This document shows, piece after piece, positions 1 to 6,076 of a DNA stretch of 8,437 bases. The translations under genes were made by a program, and so were the position numbers. The DNA is from Bacteroidota bacterium. GTDB lineage: Bacteria; Bacteroidota; Bacteroidia; Chitinophagales; Chitinophagaceae. Location: positions 1 through 8,437 of the forward strand of contig JAEVZP010000246.1 in the NCBI GenBank assembly GCA_023392185.1, read 5' to 3'. The notes beneath the pieces are model-generated. The model did not search any database and was not told where the DNA came from. It was given only the letters and a program-made list of their open reading frames with translations. Positions within the stretch are counted from its first letter, which is position 1; every line of letters starts with the position of its first letter.

Positions 1-329
1 CCCTCGAAATGGTCCTGGGCCACGATTTGTTTCGGGCCGACAATTCCACCCGTTCCGGAAATATCGTTCCGATTGCCTTCCCGATTATCGCCGGCAGCGG
101 TACCCTGACCACGATCATGTCGTTCCGCGCCACGGTCCACGTGTACAATATTATTCTGGGCATCCTGATCAATCTCGTGATTGTATATATCGCGCTACGC
201 TCCCTCAGTACGCTGGAACGCTGGCTTGGGCCTAATGGCATCGCCGTTGTCCGGAAATTTTTCGGGGTGATCCTGCTGGCCATTGCGGTGAAAATCTTCC
301 GAAGCAATATTGGCATCTTAACGCCTTAG
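1..329 (+). CDS. MarC family integral membrane protein, C-terminal part (5' end outside the window)
   Basis: The reading frame is open from the left edge (first full codon at base 3) to a TAG at 327-329, giving about 108 visible residues. MarC proteins are usually a little over 200 residues, so roughly the second half is present. A hydrophobic segment with the family-like pattern IAFPIIAGSGTLTT lies near the start of the visible part. It is followed by a long membrane segment (NIILGILINLVIVYIAL) and a final one (FFGVILLAIAVKIF) just before the C-terminus. This fits the last three helices of the MarC (UPF0056) inner-membrane family. The family was once linked to multiple antibiotic resistance, but that link was not upheld and its transported substrate is unknown. 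The ATG at 9 is internal to the family fold and is not taken as the start. rnhB follows on the same strand after 73 bases and may be co-transcribed. Confidence 0.8.
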   Translation, partial: LEMVLGHDLFRADNSTRSGNIVPIAFPIIAGSGTLTTIMSFRATVHVYNIILGILINLVIVYIALRSLSTLERWLGPNGIAVVRKFFGVILLAIAVKIFRSNIGILTP

Positions 330-402
330 GTTTCCTTAAAATTCTGGCTCCTTTCTGACTGCTTTATTCCATCCTCCCCAACTTTTTTTCCAGACCGCCG
401 TT

Positions 403-948
403 TTGGAAGCCGGTATCGACGAAGCCGGGCGGGGCTGCCTTGCCGGACCGGTCTTTGCCGCTGCCGTGATTTTGCCGGCTCATTTCCGGCATGCCCGTCT
501 TACCGACAGTAAGGTGCTTTCCGAAAAAGACCGGACGGAACTGCGGCCCCTTATTGAATCGGAGGCGCTGGCCTGGGCCGTCGCCACCGCTTCAGCGGCC
601 GAGATTGATACCGTAAATATCCTGCAGGCCACGTTTCTGGCGATGCACCGCGCTGTGGATGCGCTTTCCCCAAAGCCGGAATTACTGCTTGTGGACGGCA
701 ACCGTTTCAAACCCTACTTCGGCATTGCTCATCAGTGTTTTGTGAAAGGCGACAGCCGTTTCGCTGCTATTGCTGCTGCCAGCGTACTGGCCAAAACCCA
801 CCGCGATGCTTATATGCTGAACCTGGCCCAAAAGCATCCGCAATATGGTTTTGAAAAACACAAAGGCTACCCTACCAAGGCCCACCGCGAAGCGATAGCA
901 ATCTATGATTTCTGTGCGGAACACCGGAAAACCTTTCGGTGTGTGTAA
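403..948 (+). CDS. rnhB: Ribonuclease HII
   Basis: RNase HII cuts the RNA strand of RNA:DNA hybrids and nicks at single ribonucleotides left in DNA, feeding ribonucleotide excision repair in the cytoplasm. The 181-residue product carries the whole catalytic core: GIDEAGRGCLAGPV at residues 4-17 with acidic D6 and E7, DSKVLSEKDR near 35-44, the third acid in LLVDGN (D98), and KGDSRFAAIAAASVLAKTHRD with the fourth acid D135. A GYPTKAHREA motif follows near 155-164. The start is uncertain: codon 403-405 is TTG, and no ATG or GTG exists in frame back to the stop at 337-339; the only other candidate is a CTG at 355. Codons just upstream read LFFQTAV before LEAG, which resembles the short N-terminal lead seen in Bacteroidota homologues, so the protein may begin earlier. 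It converges on the histidine kinase gene, with a small hairpin between them. Confidence 0.93.
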   Translation: MEAGIDEAGRGCLAGPVFAAAVILPAHFRHARLTDSKVLSEKDRTELRPLIESEALAWAVATASAAEIDTVNILQATFLAMHRAVDALSPKPELLLVDGNRFKPYFGIAHQCFVKGDSRFAAIAAASVLAKTHRDAYMLNLAQKHPQYGFEKHKGYPTKAHREAIAIYDFCAEHRKTFRCV

Positions 949-954
949 AGGGGC

Positions 955-976
955 CCGTTTCCAACAAACGGTTCTT
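955..976 (+). terminator. Possible intrinsic terminator after rnhB
   Basis: Seven bases past the rnhB stop, CCGTTT (955-960) pairs perfectly with AAACGG (966-971) around a 5-base CCAAC loop, and a short TTCTT run follows. The stem is only 6 bp and the T run is interrupted, so it would be weak. Its position between two convergent genes is where a terminator is expected. No T run follows it on the opposite strand, so it would serve rnhB better than the histidine kinase. Confidence 0.4.
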
Positions 977-1026
977 CCAAAAGCAGAGAGGCCGAAGCTG
1001 GTTGCAGGACACCCGGCAGCAATTTT

Positions 1027-2007
1027 TTATCGGGCCAGCGGCAAGCGGATCTCAAAAATGCTGCCCTGCGGCAGATGGTCGCGTACGCTCACCTGCCCGC
1101 GGTGTTGCTGCAAGATGCGCCGGGTAATGAAAAGGCCCAGACCGGTGCCTTTGGTACTGCGTGTATTTTCAGCGCCGACCCGATAAAACTTCTCAAAAAT
1201 CCGCCCTTTCTCTTCGTCCGGAATGCCAATCCCTTCGTCGGCGATTTCCAGAATGGCCAGCCCGTTTTTACAATTTAAAGAAACATGCACCGGGGCATCG
1301 GCGGGACTGTATTTAATAGCGTTCTCCAGCAGGTTGGAAACGACCATTTGCAGCAGCATCCGGTCGCCTACTACCGGACATTCGCCGGATATATTTTCAT
1401 CAAAACGCCCCGGATAACGGCTGTTATAGTTGTCCAGAGTATCTCCCAGGAGTTCAGAAAAAGAAAAAGCTTCCTGCACATGCTGATACTGCTGACTTTC
1501 CAGCCGGGAGGCCAGCAGCAGGTTATTACACAAGTCATTAAGCCGGTTGGCTTCGGCAACACAACGTTCCACCAGGAGGGTTTGCTGCGCATCGGTCAGC
1601 CGTCTTTTTTGTATGGTTTGCAGGTTGAGCTTCACGGCCGCAATGGGGGATTTCAATTCGTGCGTCACAGCGAGCATGAAATTGGACTGCTGCCGCGAGA
1701 GCCGCAGGCTGCGCCGGATCGCCGAATACACCACCGCCGCACCGATGAGAATAATCATCAGGAAGGTGCTGCCTTCGCCGTAGTATTGTTTGGTGCGCGA
1801 GGCCCGGCGCTCTTCTATTTCGGCCAGGCGCTGCTGATATAACCGCGGGCTCAGGAGGCTATCCACCTGCAAGGGCAAGGCCTGCCGCTCTGCTTCAAAA
1901 ATAATCCGGCTTTGCCGTTGCAGGCTAAATCCCCAAAACAGCAAGGCTGCTACCACATAAAGCAGCAGCAGTACATACAGGATTTGGGGAAGACGAAAGG
2001 ATTTCAA
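1027..2007 (-). CDS. Membrane-bound sensor histidine kinase (HisKA + HATPase_c), no adjacent response regulator
   Basis: This 326-residue protein has two membrane helices (about residues 7-27 and 81-97) enclosing a short, charged outside segment of about 50 residues. The cytoplasmic kinase core follows directly. The H box is THELKSPIAAVKLN with phospho-acceptor H116. The N box is NLLENAIKYSP (N225, N229), G1 is DEGIGIP (257-263), the F box is FEKFYR (271-276) and G2 is GTGLGL (287-292). All catalytic signatures are intact. I see no HAMP or PAS domain between TM2 and the H box. The start is TTG at 2007-2005: the frame is open up to a stop at 2067-2065 but offers no ATG or GTG, and TM1 begins seven residues in. 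The signal sensed is unknown. No response regulator is in the window; the partner may lie elsewhere. It lies 121 bases downstream of the yggS-like gene on the same strand with no clear terminator between, so read-through from the B6 operon is possible. Confidence 0.92.
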   Translation of the reverse strand: MKSFRLPQILYVLLLLYVVAALLFWGFSLQRQSRIIFEAERQALPLQVDSLLSPRLYQQRLAEIEERRASRTKQYYGEGSTFLMIILIGAAVVYSAIRRSLRLSRQQSNFMLAVTHELKSPIAAVKLNLQTIQKRRLTDAQQTLLVERCVAEANRLNDLCNNLLLASRLESQQYQHVQEAFSFSELLGDTLDNYNSRYPGRFDENISGECPVVGDRMLLQMVVSNLLENAIKYSPADAPVHVSLNCKNGLAILEIADEGIGIPDEEKGRIFEKFYRVGAENTRSTKGTGLGLFITRRILQQHRGQVSVRDHLPQGSIFEIRLPLAR

Positions 2008-2128
2008 GATTGGATCGCGGCTGGTTTGAAAGACAAGTGGCGCTGCTTCTGTCCAGGCAAGGTATCAACGACCTGGGAAACCTGCCTTTATAAACGCCCA
2101 GAGTAGCCGACCGACACTGATTCGGTTT

Positions 2129-2860
2129 TTATTGGTTTTCATTCCAGTAATAACTGTCCGGATACATACGCCTTCCAAAAATAGCGGTACCTACTCTTAC
2201 GATCGTTGCCCCTTCTTCGATAGCGGTTTCCAAATCGCCACTCATGCCCATCGACAGCTCCTTCATTACTACATTAGGCAGGTTCAGACCGATCACCTGT
2301 TGCTGAAGCTTTTTAAGCCGCCGGAAGCATTCGCGCACCTTTCCGGTTTCATCGCTGAACCGGCCGATGGTCATCAGCCCCTGGACACGGATTCTGTCGA
2401 GCGTAGCCACCTGCCTCACCAGGTCCAGTGCTTTTTCCGGCAGAACGCCAAATTTGCTTTCTTCAAATGAAGTATTTACCTGAATGAAAACAGCAATCGT
2501 TTTACCTTCAAACGCCAGGCGCTGTTGTAGTTTTTCAGCTGCCTCCCAGCGGTCGAGCGACTGGATGCAGGAAACGTCGTATTTCAGCAGTTCCTTGATT
2601 TTATTGGTTTGCAGGTGTCCGATAAAATGATTGGTATGCGGAACATCTTTCAGCGCTTCATATTTATCTTTAATTTCCTGTACTTTGTTTTCCGCAATCA
2701 GCGTGCAGCCGGTTTCAAAAGCCATTTTGATGCGCTCGGCAGACACGGTTTTGGTTGCCAGCAGCAGTTTCACTTCCTCCGGATTCCGTCCGCACGCGTG
2801 ACAGGCCTGGCGGATGCGCTCCTGAATAAGGGCAATATTTTGAGCAATTTCCGTTTTCAT
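2129..2860 (-). CDS. YggS/PROSC-family pyridoxal phosphate homeostasis protein
   Basis: Members of this family (YggS in E. coli, PLPBP/PROSC in humans) are fold-type III PLP-binding proteins with no demonstrated enzyme activity. They keep free PLP in balance and affect amino-acid and keto-acid pools. The 243-residue product has the PLP-lysine motif LLATKTVS with K37. It also has AENKVQE (residues 56-62), HFIGHLQTNK (78-87), the strand motif VFIQVNTSFEESKFG, the GLMTIGRF motif, and the C-terminal phosphate-binding signatures ELSMGMSGD and TIVRVGTAIFG. Length is about that of the family. The ATG at 2860-2858 overlaps the stop of the AAA+ ATPase gene in an ATGA arrangement, which suggests translational coupling. 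The pyridoxal kinase two genes upstream supports a role in vitamin B6 metabolism. Confidence 0.95.
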   Translation of the reverse strand: MKTEIAQNIALIQERIRQACHACGRNPEEVKLLLATKTVSAERIKMAFETGCTLIAENKVQEIKDKYEALKDVPHTNHFIGHLQTNKIKELLKYDVSCIQSLDRWEAAEKLQQRLAFEGKTIAVFIQVNTSFEESKFGVLPEKALDLVRQVATLDRIRVQGLMTIGRFSDETGKVRECFRRLKKLQQQVIGLNLPNVVMKELSMGMSGDLETAIEEGATIVRVGTAIFGRRMYPDSYYWNENQ

Positions 2861-3579
2861 CCCAGGACAATTTGCTGTTTTATCTCCAGTTCTTGAATCA
2901 AGGATGCCTTTACCTGCGTGAGGGCATAGTCTTTCGCTTCCGCAAACGAAACAGCGTATTTGGGCTCTATAGACTGCAAGTTTTCCGGAAAACGCGACAG
3001 CAGGCGCTCGTAGTATTGTTGCAGCACCTCATTTGAAGGCATTTCAAACCGGATGCGCAACTGAAATCTTCTCAGCAAAGCCGCGTCGATCATTTCGGCA
3101 TGATTGGTAGCACACAGCAGGAGGGCGTCTGCGGGGTAATAATCAATCAGCTGGATAAGCGTATTGACCAGCCTCCGCATTTCACCCACGTCTTTATCGT
3201 CATTCCCTCTTGCCTTTCCAATCTGGTCAAATTCATCCAGAAACAAAACGGCCTTTTCCCGGCCCGCCTTGTCGAAAATCTGTTTGATATTCTGCGAGGT
3301 CTCGCCAATGCGCGAGCAGATAATAGTGCTCAGGTTCAGAATCAGGAGGCTCTTACCCAAAGCCTTTGCCAGGGCCTTGGCCGTCATGGTTTTGCCACAG
3401 CCCGAACTGCCCTGAAGCAGGATTTTATTATTTACCGGCAGTCCGTACCGGATCAGTTCTTCGGCATAGGTATGTTCTTTAATCAGGCTGACCAGCTGCT
3501 GCCGGTTGGATTTTTCCAGAAAAATGTCATCGAGCGACACCGCCTCTTTGTCATTTATAATCAGGTCTGTTATGTTCAT
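2857..3579 (-). CDS. Small AAA+ ATPase (classic AAA type), function unknown, in a B6 operon
   Basis: A 240-residue single-domain ATPase. Walker A is GSSGCGKT at residues 57-64 (K63, T64). Walker B is VLFLDEFD at 111-118 (D115, E116). A sensor-1 ATNH contains N159, and a candidate arginine finger LLRRF contains R170-R171. A putative pore-loop region SRIGETSQN lies at 89-97; there is no aromatic residue immediately before IGET. The first ~50 residues form a short N-terminal segment ending in YGLPVNNKILL; there is no separate substrate-binding, protease or membrane domain, so partners must supply specificity. Similar ATPases occur in many Bacteroidota without an assigned role. The ATG at 3579 lies 5 bases after the stop of the pyridoxal kinase gene, and the 3' end overlaps the yggS-like gene by 4 bases. 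I infer co-expression with PLP salvage and buffering; remodelling of a PLP enzyme is a guess only. Confidence 0.9.
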   Translation of the reverse strand: MNITDLIINDKEAVSLDDIFLEKSNRQQLVSLIKEHTYAEELIRYGLPVNNKILLQGSSGCGKTMTAKALAKALGKSLLILNLSTIICSRIGETSQNIKQIFDKAGREKAVLFLDEFDQIGKARGNDDKDVGEMRRLVNTLIQLIDYYPADALLLCATNHAEMIDAALLRRFQLRIRFEMPSNEVLQQYYERLLSRFPENLQSIEPKYAVSFAEAKDYALTQVKASLIQELEIKQQIVLG

Positions 3580-3584
3580 CGGTA

Positions 3585-4424
3585 CTAAAGGTTTGACGAA
3601 ACATTCATTGAAAACAGGATGTCCTGTAATTCGAATTCCGTTCTGTTTTCAGAAAACATTTTTTCGAGGGTTGCCGATACCGTGTCACCTGCCAGTTGTA
3701 CTGCCTCTGTAAAATTGACAGCGCGCAGCATCGACCGATGCAGATGAGCGGTGAAGAGTTCGCCCGTTCCGGCAGGGTGCAGGTTTATTTTCCGGGTCTT
3801 AATGATTTCGGAGCTGTTGCCGGCGACCGCGCACTTATACACAAAGTCCCTTTCCGGTTGGTCAAATTCATAACTTGTAATAACGACTTTCTGCCGTTGC
3901 AGATCGAAGCGTTGCCGGAGCTGCCCGATGATGTCTTCGGCAGCCGCCGTTGTATGCTGAAGCATGCGCGTTGCTTCAAACTGGTTGGGGGTGAGCAAAT
4001 CAGCCAGGGGAACCAGATGCGTAAGAATGGCTTCCGGAATATCAGCAGGCACATATTGTCCCTTATCTGTGTCGCCCATGACCGGGTCGCACAGGTACCT
4101 GATTTCCGGGTTTTGGTTTTTGAGCGTCCGGATAAAACCGGCGGCGAGCTTTACTTGAAGTGCAGAACCGATAAATCCGGTGAGAATGGCAGAGACATTA
4201 TGCAGAATACCCGGCTGCAGGATGCCGTCCAGAACCGAAGAAAATAATTCATCCGGAATGATGCCCCCGCCGAAGGTTGGCAGGCTCAAGTGGTTGGAGT
4301 ACAACACCGTCGGGATGGTTACCACTTCATGACCACTTATCTGCAGGACCAGCGAGGTAGTATTCATCCCAACAAATCCCGTAGCCACCTTGCTGTGAAT
4401 GATGATGGTTGTGCGCTGCTTCAA
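3585..4424 (-). CDS. Pyridoxal kinase (PdxK/PdxY family)
   Basis: Pyridoxal kinase phosphorylates pyridoxal (often also pyridoxine and pyridoxamine) with ATP to make PLP in the salvage pathway. The 279-residue protein matches the family in length and layout. The N-terminal SKVATGFVG motif (11-19) is followed by TIPTVLYSNH (36-45), LTGFIGSALQ (81-90), DPVMGD (113-118), LLTPNQFEA (143-151) and the C-terminal PAGTGELFTAHL. The last motif normally reads GTGD, with Asp as catalytic base; here codon GAA gives E222. This may be a lineage variant or may alter activity. The start is taken as TTG at 4424-4422: no ATG or GTG lies in frame back to the stop at 4514-4512, and the first internal ATG (residue 20) would remove the SxVxxGxVG motif. 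It is the first gene of the tight kinase/AAA+/YggS operon. A related PfkB-superfamily kinase such as HMP kinase is less likely given the SNH and DPVMGD context. Confidence 0.88.
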   Translation of the reverse strand: MKQRTTIIIHSKVATGFVGMNTTSLVLQISGHEVVTIPTVLYSNHLSLPTFGGGIIPDELFSSVLDGILQPGILHNVSAILTGFIGSALQVKLAAGFIRTLKNQNPEIRYLCDPVMGDTDKGQYVPADIPEAILTHLVPLADLLTPNQFEATRMLQHTTAAAEDIIGQLRQRFDLQRQKVVITSYEFDQPERDFVYKCAVAGNSSEIIKTRKINLHPAGTGELFTAHLHRSMLRAVNFTEAVQLAGDTVSATLEKMFSENRTEFELQDILFSMNVSSNL

Positions 4425-4542
4425 GGGAGGAAGATTAAGACCGGGAACGTATGGGGTTTCTGCGTAGGTTTTGAATAGCTGTGTACGGCCATTTGGTTTT
4501 TCAAATCCTCTTTAAAGCAGTCGGCGGGGAGGGCCCTTCCGT

Positions 4543-5052
4543 TTAGCGTTGCTCTGCTGCTCTGCCTCTTTTTTCGATCCGCAAACCGATATTCATCACC
4601 TCCGGCAGCGGATCAACGCGCATCAGATGCTCAAATTGAATGGTGTAGCGACCGGCATTTGGGAATAAGATATTGGGTCCTCTTTCCGTAGCGATCGGCA
4701 TGCGCTGCTCCCAGATCTCATTCATATTGCGGCCATACCAAATGCCGTTGTCCTGCGCCAGCGGAATTTCAATCTGCTGGTTTTTGGCAACCGAGTCCTG
4801 GGGCCCTTTGATTGAAAAGCGGAGCCAGATATTGGAAAACGGATACGCCTCGGTGTGGCGGATCAGAAAATACAGGTTGTAGGTTGCCAGTGAATCGGTG
4901 ATGTCGAAATAAAACACCGGCTTGTAATCAGACTGCCAGCGCGTGCCGGGAATGGCTTCCTGCTGTTGGAACACTGCGCCGGTAGGCTCGCAGGCCATCA
5001 GTCCAAGGGTTGCCAGCGCTAAAAAAGCGGGTATTTTGGGGAAATTTTTCAT
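4543..5052 (-). CDS. gldH: Gliding motility lipoprotein GldH
   Basis: GldH is a lipoprotein needed for gliding and for function of the linked type IX secretion machine in Flavobacterium-type Bacteroidota; its biochemical role is not known. The product begins with a lipoprotein signal peptide: Met-Lys-Asn, a hydrophobic stretch, then the lipobox LMAC with lipidated C21 (counting from the ATG at 5052). Downstream features fit GldH: a Trp near the start of the mature part, YNLYFLIRHTEAYPFSN, a LA-x-DNGIWYG strand, and near the C-terminus FPNAGRYTIQFEHLMR with DPLPEVMNIGLRIEKRG. Length is about 169 residues. Another in-frame ATG at 5064, inside the end of yicC, would add four residues (MFCK). I prefer 5052 because it gives a standard signal peptide and sits one base past the yicC stop. 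The yicC-gldH junction implies one transcript. Confidence 0.85.
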   Translation of the reverse strand: MKNFPKIPAFLALATLGLMACEPTGAVFQQQEAIPGTRWQSDYKPVFYFDITDSLATYNLYFLIRHTEAYPFSNIWLRFSIKGPQDSVAKNQQIEIPLAQDNGIWYGRNMNEIWEQRMPIATERGPNILFPNAGRYTIQFEHLMRVDPLPEVMNIGLRIEKRGRAAEQR

Positions 5053-5053
5053 C

Positions 5054-5935
5054 TTACAAAACATTCAAAACCTGTTCTTTCGCTTTTTCCAGTTCGTCTT
5101 TCATCCCCACCACAATCTTCTGAATGGCGGCGTCTGATGCTTTGGAACCCATAGTATTGATTTCACGACCTACTTCCTGCAACACAAAACCGAGCTTCTT
5201 GCCTTTGGATGTTTCGTCTGCGTCGGCCAGCAGTTCCCGGAAATAGCGGCAGTGTTGTGCCAGGCGGGTTTTTTCTTCGCTAAAGTCCAGTTTTTCTACA
5301 TAATAAATCAGTTCCTGCTCTAGGCGGTTGGCGTCGATCTTGTCGGCCGAGGCAGCAATGGCTTCCAGCGATGCCAGCAGTTTTTGGCGCACGCGCTCGG
5401 TGCGCGGCGCTTCGTAGGGCGCGGTTTCACCCTGAGCAGCTTCAATGGCGCTGATGCGGGCTTTGAGGTCTTCTTCCAGCATGGCGCCTTCGGCAAAGCG
5501 GTGTTGCATCAGTGCGTCGCAGGCAGCCGCCACCTGTACCAAAACGGCGTCGGTCACGCTTTGCGGCAGGCTCTCGGTTTCCGGCGCAACCACTTCCGGC
5601 AGGCCCAGCAGCGTTTGCAGCAGGTTGCCGGTCGGCAGCGAAAGGCGGTCGGCCAGCTCCTGAATGCCCTGATGGTAATGGGCGGCCAACTCCTGATTGA
5701 TCTGCATCATGCGCGAGCTGCCACCGGTGCGCAGGCTTACAGACAATTCAATGGTGCCCCGAAACAGCTTTTGGCCCACCAGCGTGCGAATCTGGGGTTC
5801 CAATGCGCGCAGGCTTTGGGGAATCCGCAGCGACAGGTCAAAGCCTTTGCCGTTGAGCGAGCGGATTTCGGCTACAAGGTTGTAACCTTCAACGGTGGTT
5901 TCGGCCCGGCCAAAGCCGGTCATGGAATACAGCAT
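5054..5935 (-). CDS. YicC/YloC family endoribonuclease
   Basis: YicC-family proteins are endoribonucleases with roles in RNA turnover, including small regulatory RNA decay in E. coli; their role in Bacteroidota is little studied. The 293-residue product has the typical N-terminus MLYSMTGFGRAE followed by a RSLNGKGFDL segment with RIP (YicC N-terminal domain, about residues 1-160). The conserved C-terminal domain (DUF1732) holds EEKTRLAQHCRYF (220-232), KKLGFVLQEVGREINTMGSK (246-265) and a helical end ELEKAKEQVLNVL. Length matches the family. The ATG at 5935 is chosen because the following MTGFGR lies in its usual place at residue 5. It is transcribed divergently from the EnvC-like gene with 141 bases between their starts, and its stop abuts the gldH start. 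Confidence 0.93.
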   Translation of the reverse strand: MLYSMTGFGRAETTVEGYNLVAEIRSLNGKGFDLSLRIPQSLRALEPQIRTLVGQKLFRGTIELSVSLRTGGSSRMMQINQELAAHYHQGIQELADRLSLPTGNLLQTLLGLPEVVAPETESLPQSVTDAVLVQVAAACDALMQHRFAEGAMLEEDLKARISAIEAAQGETAPYEAPRTERVRQKLLASLEAIAASADKIDANRLEQELIYYVEKLDFSEEKTRLAQHCRYFRELLADADETSKGKKLGFVLQEVGREINTMGSKASDAAIQKIVVGMKDELEKAKEQVLNVL

Positions 5936-6056
5936 AGGGAAATTTGAGGCAAAAGTCGGGCATGTAGTTCATTGTTGCGCCGGAGAAAAAAAGAGTCATT
6001 CCCAAAAAGGCCCTTAAAAACGCTCCTTTGTTTTCCGCCTTATTTGGCTTTGGGGT

Positions 6057-6064
6057 TACTTTTG
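6057..6064 (+). promoter_or_regulatory. Possible Bacteroidota -7 box before the EnvC-like gene
   Basis: TACTTTTG at 6057-6064 is an exact match to the Bacteroidota -7 consensus TAnnTTTG. It lies in the 141-base divergent region between yicC and the EnvC-like gene. No -33 TTTG box sits at the expected ~19-base spacing; the nearest are at 6027-6030 (26 bases away) and 6043-6046 (too close). The resulting leader would be only a few bases before the ATG at 6077. The match may be chance in T-rich DNA. Confidence 0.2.
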
Positions 6065-6076
6065 AACCCTTACGAC

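Noticed and set aside
1285..1842. 185-codon open frame on the + strand opposite the histidine kinase
   Set aside because: It lies wholly inside a gene with every histidine-kinase motif intact, has no recognisable motif of its own, and reads like the complement of a coding frame.
2110..2130. ACCGA/TCGGT hairpin followed by five T, terminator-like on the + strand
   Set aside because: No + strand gene ends nearby, the stem is only 5 bp, and on the - strand, where yggS ends, the run is A before the stem, not T after it.
2857..3579. AAA+ ATPase as part of a phage-defence pair (ATPase plus subtilisin-like protease)
   Set aside because: No protease or other effector gene is adjacent; the neighbours are B6 metabolism genes and there are no mobile-element marks.
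4491..4506. ATTTG/CAAAT hairpin between gldH and the pyridoxal kinase
   Set aside because: A 5-bp A/T-rich stem is too weak to distinguish from chance and has no adjacent T run of the right polarity.
5384..5947. 187-codon open frame on the + strand opposite yicC
   Set aside because: yicC is well supported in the other direction; this frame is rich in residues typical of reverse-complement readings and has no motif.
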